Source: Streptomyces sp. CB03234
GTDB lineage: Bacteria; Actinomycetota; Actinomycetes; Streptomycetales; Streptomycetaceae
Assembly: GCF_001905885.1 (NCBI RefSeq)
Contig: NZ_LIYH01000004.1
Coordinates: forward strand, 1 to 64,000
Length of the DNA stretch: 64,000 bases
Direction of reading: 5' to 3'
Positions 56,366 to 64,000 of this stretch are shown here, piece by piece. The first letter of the stretch is position 1. Each line of letters starts with the position of its first letter. The notes under the pieces were generated by a model. That model was not told the DNA's origin. It did not search any database and worked only from the letters and a program-made list of their open reading frames with translations. Made by a program: the position numbers and the translations under genes.

Positions 56366-57031
56366 TTGCACGTCCAGGAGTGGCTCGAGACCGTTCCCGC
56401 GGTCAGCATCTACATCCTGGTGGGGGTGGTGATCGGGCTCGAAAGCCTCGGCATCCCGCTGCCGGGCGAGATCGTCCTCGTCAGCTCGGCACTGCTCGCC
56501 TCCCAGCACGGCGACATCAACCCGTACGTCCTGGGCGCCTGCGCCACGGCCGGCGCGATCATCGGCGACTCGATCGGCTACGCCATCGGCCGCAAGGGCG
56601 GCCGGCCACTGCTCGCCTGGCTCGGCGGCAAATTCCCCAAGCACTTCGGTGAAGCCAACATCGCCATGGCGGAACGGTCCTTCGAGAAGTGGGGCATGTG
56701 GGCCGTCTTCTTCGGCCGTTTCGTGGCCCTGCTGCGAATCTTCGCCGGGCCGCTCGCGGGCGTGCTGCGGATGCCGTACTGGAAGTTCGCCATCGCCAAC
56801 GTCTTCGGCGGCATCCTGTGGGCGGGCGGCACCACGGCCGTCATCTACTCCGTCGGCGTGGTGGCGGAGGCGTGGCTGAAGCGCTTCTCCTGGCTGGGGC
56901 TCGTCCTCGCGGTCCTGGTGGGCCTGACGTCGATGCTGGTCCTGAAGAGCCGAGCCAAGAAGGCAGCGGCGCAGGCCGAGGCCCGAGCCGCCGACCCTGT
57001 CCCCGAACCGGTCGGCGCCACGGCGAACTGA
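56366..57031 (+). CDS. DedA family membrane protein
   Basis: This 221-residue lipid-scramblase-like protein has the VTT core (FGRFVALLRIFAGPLAGVLRMP) and a basic Ala-rich tail. The TTG start has GGAGGAA 7 nt upstream. TAGGCT (56305-56310) and a perfect 8-bp hairpin (56311-56318 with 56321-56328) lie upstream at the likely start of the mRNA. Confidence 0.88.
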   Translation: MHVQEWLETVPAVSIYILVGVVIGLESLGIPLPGEIVLVSSALLASQHGDINPYVLGACATAGAIIGDSIGYAIGRKGGRPLLAWLGGKFPKHFGEANIAMAERSFEKWGMWAVFFGRFVALLRIFAGPLAGVLRMPYWKFAIANVFGGILWAGGTTAVIYSVGVVAEAWLKRFSWLGLVLAVLVGLTSMLVLKSRAKKAAAQAEARAADPVPEPVGATAN

Positions 57032-57231
57032 CGGCGCCCCGCCTTCCGGGCCGGGACCCGTCACCAGGGCGCTGCCCACCGTGGCGGCACCGGTGCACCG
57101 GTGCACCGCGGCAACGGCGCGGAGGGGCCGTGCAGGGTCGCCCCCCGCTGGGGGTCCCCCCCCACGCCCGCCGCCTCCGGGCGGCCCGGCGAGGCAGCGC
57201 TTTCGCAGGCGTCCGGCCTTCGGGGCCGCGC

Positions 57232-57376
57232 CCGGCCTTCCGGGCAGTACCCGGCTTTCGGGGCCGCACCGGCCTTCCGGGCAGCACCCGATCTCCAGGG
57301 CCGCGTCCGGCCTTCCGGGCCGTACCCGATCTCCAGGGCCGCACCCTGCCTTCCGGGCCGTACCCCGCCTTCGCCG
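57232..57376. repeat. 37-38-bp imperfect tandem repeat, about four copies
   Basis: Units start at 57232, 57269, 57307 and 57345, each opening CCGGCCTTCCGGGC or a near match. They fill the 401-bp gap 57032-57432, which holds no gene, between DedA and the convergent carbonic anhydrase gene. Confidence 0.8.
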
Positions 57377-57432
57377 GCGCTCCCGCCTTCGCGGACGTAC
57401 CCGACCGGCGGTGGAACCGCCCGGGCCGGCCG

Positions 57433-57963
57433 TCAGGCCTTGTGGGCCTCGCCGTGGGCACGGGCGAGCTCCAGGTACATCGCCGCGTTGAGCTTGATGC
57501 CCTCCCGCTCCTCGTCCGTCAGCTCCCGCTTCACCTTGGCCGGCACGCCCGCGACCAGGGAGCCCGGCGGGACGCGCATGCCCTGCGGTACGAGCGCCTG
57601 CGCGGCGATCAGCGAGCCGGCGCCGATGTGGGCGCCGTTGAGGACCGTGGCGCCCATGCCGACCAGGACGTCGTCCTCGACCGTGCAGCCGTGCAGGACC
57701 GCGTTGTGGCCGACCGAGACGCGCTCGCCGACGGTGACGGGAAAGCCGGGGTCGACGTGCACGGTGCAGTTGTCCTGCACATTGGAGTCGGCGCCCAGGA
57801 CGATCGGGCCGCAGTCGGCGCGCAGCACGGCGTGGTACCAGACGCTCGACCCGGCCGCCATCGTCACCTCGCCGACCACCACGGAGGTGGGCGCGGCGAA
57901 GGCGTCCGGATGTACGTCGGGCTCCTTGCCGGCCACTCCGGTGATCAACGGCCGCTCTGTCAT
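57433..57963 (-). CDS. Gamma-carbonic anhydrase family protein
   Basis: This 176-residue trimeric left-handed beta-helix protein has the hexapeptide core HAVLRADCGPIVLGADSNVQ, then NCTVHVDPG and VGHNAVLHGC with the three metal histidines. It may hydrate CO2 or be an inactive relative. GAGGAG precedes the ATG. Confidence 0.9.
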   Translation of the reverse strand: MTERPLITGVAGKEPDVHPDAFAAPTSVVVGEVTMAAGSSVWYHAVLRADCGPIVLGADSNVQDNCTVHVDPGFPVTVGERVSVGHNAVLHGCTVEDDVLVGMGATVLNGAHIGAGSLIAAQALVPQGMRVPPGSLVAGVPAKVKRELTDEEREGIKLNAAMYLELARAHGEAHKA

Positions 57964-58093
57964 CGTCTGCTCCTCGGTTCGCACGTCGCGCCACGGGGAA
58001 CGTTAAGCGACGCCTTCCCGGGCGGCGACGGTGGGGCGAACATCACAGCGCGCGGCGCCGGACGGGCGAGATCCGGGCGACTACCGTGTCCGG

Positions 58094-58831
58094 GTGCCGA
58101 AGAACAGAAACACGTTCTCATCCCTGGCCGCCTGGCGGCGCCGGGTCCTCAGCCGGGCCGTGCACGGCGGCTGGCGGTGGGTGCAGGAGGCGGGCGCCGT
58201 CACCGCCGAGCACCCTGGGCGGCTGCGCTTCCGCCGGCTCGGCCCCGGCACGCGGCTGGCCTTCCCGCAGGGCACCGTCTTCGGCGAGGAGTGGATCGAG
58301 CTGGGCGACCACTGCATCATCGCCGAGCAGGTGACGTTGACCGCCGGGATGATGCCCGGGCTCGACCTCGGGCCCGACCCGATCCTGACGCTCGGCAACG
58401 GGGTGGTCCTCGGGCGCGGCAGCCATGTCATCGCCGACGCGGCGGTGACCATCGGCTCGGACACCTTCTGCGGGCCGTACGTCTACATCACCTCGACCAA
58501 CCACAGCTACGACGACCCCCACGAGCCCGTCGGCAGACAGTGGCCGCGCTCCGAACCGGTCGAGATAGGCCCGGGCTGCTGGCTCGGCACCGGCGCGGTG
58601 ATCCTCCCCGGTGCCCGGCTCGGCCGCAATGTCGTGGTGGCCGCGGGCGCCGTCGTACGGGGCGAGGTGCCCGATCACGCGGTGGTGGCCGGGGCGCCGG
58701 CCCGCGTCGTACGGCGCTGGGACGCCGAGAACGGCTGGCAGCCCCCGCTGCGTACGCCCGCCCCCGTACCCCTCCCCGAGGGGATCACGCCCCAGCAGCT
58801 CCTCGCCCTGGCCCGGCTGGACGACGCCTGA
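58094..58831 (+). CDS. Hexapeptide-repeat acyltransferase
   Basis: This 245-residue protein has a basic N-terminus and a left-handed beta-helix of acetyltransferases; TSTNHSYDDPHEPVG includes the usual catalytic His. TACCGT ends 6 nt before the GTG, so it is leaderless. The acceptor is unknown. Confidence 0.88.
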   Translation: MPKNRNTFSSLAAWRRRVLSRAVHGGWRWVQEAGAVTAEHPGRLRFRRLGPGTRLAFPQGTVFGEEWIELGDHCIIAEQVTLTAGMMPGLDLGPDPILTLGNGVVLGRGSHVIADAAVTIGSDTFCGPYVYITSTNHSYDDPHEPVGRQWPRSEPVEIGPGCWLGTGAVILPGARLGRNVVVAAGAVVRGEVPDHAVVAGAPARVVRRWDAENGWQPPLRTPAPVPLPEGITPQQLLALARLDDA

Positions 58832-59440
58832 TCAACCGGACGCCAGGAGCACCGTGCCGACCAGCGCCAGACCCGCCCCGACCGCCTGCACCGCCCGCAG
58901 CCGCTCGTTGAGCACGCCCCGCGCGGCGAGCGCCGTCACCACCGGGTAGAGGCTGGCGAGCACGGCGGCCACGGTGACCGGACCGTTCTGCGCGGCGATC
59001 GAGTACGTGCCGTTTGCCGCGACGTCCGCGAGGCCGACGAAGGCGAGCGCGGGCAGCGACCCCCGCACGACGCGCATCCCGCCGTCCTCCGGCAGTGCCC
59101 GCCCGCCCCGCTTCACCGAGACCCACAGCGCCGCACCGCCCACCGCGACGTTGGTGACGCGCTGCACGAACAGCGCGAGGAACAGCCCGGTGAGCGTGGT
59201 GGACGCCTCCGCGATCAGGGCCATCACCGAGCCGAAGCCGAACGCCGCGACGAGCGTCAGCAGTACTGCCTGCCGCTGTACGGGTGCCCCGCGCAGCTCC
59301 GGTCCGCCCGCCAGGACCACACCCGCGACGGCCACGCCGATACCCGCGAACTGGAGCAGCCCCGGCCGGTCGCCGACCAGCAGGCCCACCGACACGGGCA
59401 CGACGACGCCGAGCGAGCCGAGCGGCGAGACCACGCCCAT
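58832..59440 (-). pseudogene. 5'-truncated EamA transporter
   Basis: The 202-residue frame starts within the first EamA repeat at MGVVSPLGSLGVVVPV and continues through a complete second repeat. A normal gene has about 80-90 more residues before it (three helices). The upstream frame runs into the XRE gene on the other strand, so the 5' end seems deleted. A short product from ATG 59440 is possible but unlikely to be a working transporter. Confidence 0.7.
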
Positions 59441-59473
59441 CGGGCCGAGGGCGAGGGCCTGATTGGACGGAAT

Positions 59474-60046
59474 GTGTCGGACCTCGACCAGCTCACGCAG
59501 TCGCTCGCCCGCAACCTCAAGCGCTGGCGCGGCGAACGCGGCTTCACGCTCGACGCGCTCGCGGCCCGCGCGGGCGTCAGCCGCGGCATGATCATCCAGA
59601 TCGAGCAGGCCCGTACGAACCCCAGCGTCGGCACCACCGTGAAGCTCGCCGACGCGCTGGGCGTCTCCATCACCACGCTCCTCGACTACGAGCAGGGCTC
59701 CCACGTACGGCTCGTACCGCGGGAGCAGGCGGTACGGATGTGGTCGACGGACAAGGGCAGCCACACCACCCTGCTGGTCGGCACCGAGGCGCGCGGCCCG
59801 CTGGAGCTGTGGTCCTGGACACTGATGCCCGGCGACGTCAGCGCCTCCGACCCGCACCCGGACGGCACCACCGAGCTGCTCCACGTCACGGCGGGAGAAC
59901 TCACCCTGGTCGTCGACGGCGTGAACCACCAGGTACCGGCCGGCACCTCCGCCGTCTTCGAGTCCAACGTCCCGCACGCCTACCGCAACGACGGCGAGGA
60001 ACCGGTCGGGATGACCATGGCGGTCTCCATCCCGCCCGTACGCTGA
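59474..60046 (+). CDS. XRE family regulator with cupin domain
   Basis: This 190-residue protein has an XRE helix-turn-helix (FTLDALAARAGVSRGMIIQI) and a C-terminal cupin (TTELLHVTAGELTLVVDG). Cupin-HTH proteins often control a neighbouring exporter. Its GTG lies next to the broken EamA gene. GGACGGA is a weak ribosome site. Confidence 0.9.
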   Translation: MSDLDQLTQSLARNLKRWRGERGFTLDALAARAGVSRGMIIQIEQARTNPSVGTTVKLADALGVSITTLLDYEQGSHVRLVPREQAVRMWSTDKGSHTTLLVGTEARGPLELWSWTLMPGDVSASDPHPDGTTELLHVTAGELTLVVDGVNHQVPAGTSAVFESNVPHAYRNDGEEPVGMTMAVSIPPVR

Positions 60047-60089
60047 GACACCCAACCGCCCCCCGCCGGGCCGCTGTTAGCGTGCGCGC

Positions 60090-60653
60090 ATGCGCGCACC
60101 CATCGGAGACTTCGACAACGCCCGCCCCGTCCCCGACTGCCTCGACCAGCTCACCGCCCCCGTCGCCGAGGCCGTACGGGCCTGGCGGGGGACCGTGTCC
60201 GCCGATCAGATGCTGTACGTCGACACCGACCCGGCCATCGCCGACACCGCCGTCTTCGTCGAGCACCACGGCCGTGACCTGCTGGACGCCTCCGCCAACT
60301 GCGTCGTCGTCGCGGGAAAGCGCGGCGGCGAGACGTCCCTCGCGGCGTGCGTGGTCCTCTCCAGCACCCGCGTCGACGTCAACGGCGCCGTACGCAGGCA
60401 ACTCGCCGCCCGCAAAGCGTCCTTCGCGCCCATGGACACGGCGACCGGCGAAACCGGCATGGAGTACGGGGGTATCACCCCGATCGGGCTGCCCGCCGGC
60501 TGGCCGCTGCTCGTCGACGCCGCGGTGGCCGACACCGAGTGGGTCCTGATCGGCAGCGGCCGGCGCCGGGGCAAGCTCATCGTGCCCGGCAAGACCTTCG
60601 CGGAGCTTCCGGGCGCGGTCGTCCTCGAAGGGCTCGGGGTCACGCCCGGCTGA
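60090..60653 (+). CDS. YbaK/EbsC family aminoacyl-tRNA deacylase
   Basis: This 187-residue editing-domain protein has the YbaK fold (NCVVVAGKRGGETSLAACVV, then GGITPIGLPAGWPLLVD). It may hydrolyse misacylated tRNA. TAGCGT ends 6 nt before the ATG; leaderless. It overlaps the CoA-binding gene by 14 nt. Confidence 0.9.
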   Translation: MRAPIGDFDNARPVPDCLDQLTAPVAEAVRAWRGTVSADQMLYVDTDPAIADTAVFVEHHGRDLLDASANCVVVAGKRGGETSLAACVVLSSTRVDVNGAVRRQLAARKASFAPMDTATGETGMEYGGITPIGLPAGWPLLVDAAVADTEWVLIGSGRRRGKLIVPGKTFAELPGAVVLEGLGVTPG

Positions 60654-61059
60654 GCCGCGGGATGTCGATGGCGGGGCAGCGGTCCATGACCATGTCGAGC
60701 CCCGCCGCCCGGGTCCTCTCGTACGCCGCCTCGTCGATCACCCCGAGCTGGAACCACACCGCCTTGGCACCCTTCGCCACCGCCTCATCCGCGATGGCCC
60801 CCGCCAGATGGCTGTTGACGAACACGTCCACGACGTCCACGGGGAAGGGGATGTCCGAGAGCGAGGCGTACCCCTGCTCCCCGTGGACGGTCTCCGCCTT
60901 GGGATGCACCGGAACGACGCGCTTGCCGAAGCGCTGGAGGACGGCGGCCACGCCGTACGCCGCCCGCGACCGGTTGGTGGACAGCCCCACCACCGCCCAG
61001 GTGTCCCCCGACTCGGTGAGGATCTTGCGGATGGTGTCCCATTCCGTCTCGCTGGGCAC
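60640..61059 (-). CDS. CoA-binding protein
   Basis: This 139-residue Rossmann protein has the CoA-binding core (WAVVGLSTNRSRAAYGVAAVLQ). Related to the first domain of ADP-forming acyl-CoA synthetases; here alone. The GTG has AGGAGG 6 nt upstream. Confidence 0.9.
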   Translation of the reverse strand: MPSETEWDTIRKILTESGDTWAVVGLSTNRSRAAYGVAAVLQRFGKRVVPVHPKAETVHGEQGYASLSDIPFPVDVVDVFVNSHLAGAIADEAVAKGAKAVWFQLGVIDEAAYERTRAAGLDMVMDRCPAIDIPRLSRA

Positions 61060-61123
61060 GGTCTGCCTCCTGCGCGTGAGGTCGTCGTCTCTTCCCCCGC
61101 CACGGTACGCATAGGGTGACGGG

Positions 61124-61750
61124 ATGCAGGAGCAGTACCGGACGGTCGCCCGCGCGGGCGTGCACGAGACCGAGATCAACCGATCGCGCTTCATCTGCGC
61201 CCTCGCGCCCGCCGCGACCGAACAGGAGGCGCAGGACTTCGTCGCACGCGTGCGCAAGGAGCACCCCACCGCCAGCCACAACTGCTTCGCGTACGTCATC
61301 GGCGCCGACGCCGCCGTACAGAAGGCGAGCGACGACGGCGAACCGGGCGGCACGGCCGGCGTCCCCATGCTCCAGATGCTCATGCGCCGCGACGTCCGGT
61401 ACGCCGCCGCCGTCGTCACCCGCTATTACGGCGGCGTGAAACTCGGCGCGGGCGGGCTCATCCGCGCGTACGGAGGTGTGGTCGGCGAGGCGCTGGACGC
61501 GCTCGGCACCCTCACCCGGCGGCGGTTCCGGCTCGCCACCGTCACCGTCGACCACCAGCGGGCGGGCAAGCTGGAGAACGACCTGCGGGCGACCGGGCGG
61601 GCGGTGCGTGACGTGCGGTACGCCGAGGCCGTCACCATCGAGGTCGGCCTGCCGGACGCCGACGTCGAAGCCTTCCGTGCCTGGCTCGCCGACGCGACGG
61701 CCGGGACCGCGGGGCTGGAACTCGGCGGAGAGGCGTACGGGGACGCCTGA
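61124..61750 (+). CDS. YigZ/IMPACT family protein
   Basis: This 208-residue protein has the IMPACT core (HNCFAYVIG, then DDGEPGGTAGVPML and GGVKLGAGGLIRAYG). Its role is uncertain in bacteria. TAGGGT ends 6 nt before the ATG; leaderless. Confidence 0.92.
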   Translation: MQEQYRTVARAGVHETEINRSRFICALAPAATEQEAQDFVARVRKEHPTASHNCFAYVIGADAAVQKASDDGEPGGTAGVPMLQMLMRRDVRYAAAVVTRYYGGVKLGAGGLIRAYGGVVGEALDALGTLTRRRFRLATVTVDHQRAGKLENDLRATGRAVRDVRYAEAVTIEVGLPDADVEAFRAWLADATAGTAGLELGGEAYGDA

Positions 61751-61782
61751 CACGGATACACGGATACACGGATACACGGATA
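61751..61782. repeat. CACGGATA repeated four times
   Basis: Four exact 8-bp copies follow the YigZ stop directly; three ACGCGYATA-like units follow at 61783-61808. Such short repeats can change in number. They lie upstream of the J-protein promoter. Confidence 0.85.
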
Positions 61783-61820
61783 ACGCGCATAACGCGTATA
61801 ACGCGGGAAACCAGGGCGCC

Positions 61821-61849
61821 TTGACACGCGCCTGGCGACGTTCTATGCA
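61821..61849 (+). promoter_or_regulatory. Promoter of the J-protein/DnaK operon
   Basis: TTGACA (61821-61826), 17 bp, TATGCA (61844-61849). I see no HspR inverted repeat (HAIR) typical of the main dnaK operon. Confidence 0.6.
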
Positions 61850-61870
61850 CATTCTGAGGACGTCAGTGAG

Positions 61871-62245
61871 GTGAGAACCGTGGCGCGCCCGGACCACTAC
61901 GCCGTACTCGGGGTGGAGCCGATGGCTTCGGCCGAACAGATCGCCTCCGCCTACCGGAGGCACGTTCGCGCCCTGCACCCCGACGCCCACCCCGACCGGT
62001 GCGACGCGGAGCGGTCGGCCGCCCGTGAGCGACTGGACGACGTCGTGGCGGCCTACGGGACGCTGCGCGATCCGGACCGGCGTGCCGCGTACGACGAAGC
62101 CCGGCGGGCGCCTCGAGGTCCCGCGCGGCGCGTCCCGGCCGAGGACCTGCTCCGGGCAGGGCCGACCCGCGTGGAACCGGCGGAGCCATGGGCGCGGAGC
62201 CACCCCACGGTCCTGGACCTTCTGTGGGAGTGGACGGTGAGCTGA
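61871..62245 (+). CDS. Small J-domain protein
   Basis: This 124-residue protein is a J domain (YAVLGVEPMASAEQIASAYR, then the essential HPD in RALHPDAHPD) with a short C-terminal tail. It would stimulate the ATPase of the DnaK encoded 10 bp downstream. Start GTG 61871, or GTG 61880. Confidence 0.88.
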   Translation: MRTVARPDHYAVLGVEPMASAEQIASAYRRHVRALHPDAHPDRCDAERSAARERLDDVVAAYGTLRDPDRRAAYDEARRAPRGPARRVPAEDLLRAGPTRVEPAEPWARSHPTVLDLLWEWTVS

Positions 62246-62255
62246 GGAGACGGCG

Positions 62256-64000
<1,745 letters not shown>

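Overview
The window is about 64 kb of very GC-rich, gene-dense DNA from the chromosome of a Streptomyces or a very close relative. The evidence is strong G/C at third codon positions, frequent GTG/TTG starts, leaderless genes with a TANNNT hexamer 6-7 nt before the start codon, and genus-typical families (DUF5999, FtsR, DUF881/DUF1290, an EF-Tu3-type paralogue). From memory, the gene order follows the conserved core of S. coelicolor around SCO1389 down to about SCO1300. I see no phage, IS element, CRISPR array, tRNA, rRNA or biosynthetic gene cluster.

Layout. 0.1-14.4 kb: a CDP-alcohol phosphatidyltransferase, a mannose-1-phosphate guanylyltransferase-like protein, then DUF881, DUF1290, DUF881, a GarA-like FHA protein, FtsR, a DUF151 nuclease, a second MerR protein, DNA polymerase IV, a PRC-barrel protein and gcvP behind a tandem glycine riboswitch. 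This is the block found in mycobacteria (Rv1822-Rv1832), but without gcvH. 14.4-31.9 kb: mixed metabolism and regulation, including a GCS2-type ligase, a CPBP protease, PhzF, PadR, SRPBCC, Clp-N, three DMT exporters, a MocR/flavin-oxidase pair, LysR, a degenerate isochorismatase, a Rieske lipoprotein and an S9 peptidase. 31.9-37.9 kb: a HipA-like kinase with DUF3037, two SDR reductases, an orphan peptide-binding lipoprotein and uracil-DNA glycosylase. 37.9-49.7 kb: minisatellite-bearing DNA, a TetR/monooxygenase pair, Lnt, UppP, HxlR/thiolase, a VTT membrane protein and a cysteine-free EF-Tu paralogue. 49.7-64 kb: a spermidine synthase-like protein, MFS exporter, GH3 glucosidase, DedA, gamma-carbonic anhydrase, an acyltransferase, a 5'-truncated EamA gene abutting an XRE-cupin regulator, YbaK, a CoA-binding protein, YigZ and a J-protein followed by a DnaK cut by the window end.

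Regulation is unusually readable. Divergent regulator/target pairs have palindromes between them (MocR, TetR, HxlR; PadR has its own), about fifteen genes look leaderless, and convergent gene ends either overlap or share terminators and short GC-rich repeats. The items most worth following are the 22-bp divergent leaderless promoter between the S9 peptidase and the HipA-like kinase, the polyproline leader peptide before an EamA exporter, the EF-Tu paralogue without cysteine, the EamA/XRE deletion junction, and the isochorismatase fold lacking its catalytic triad.
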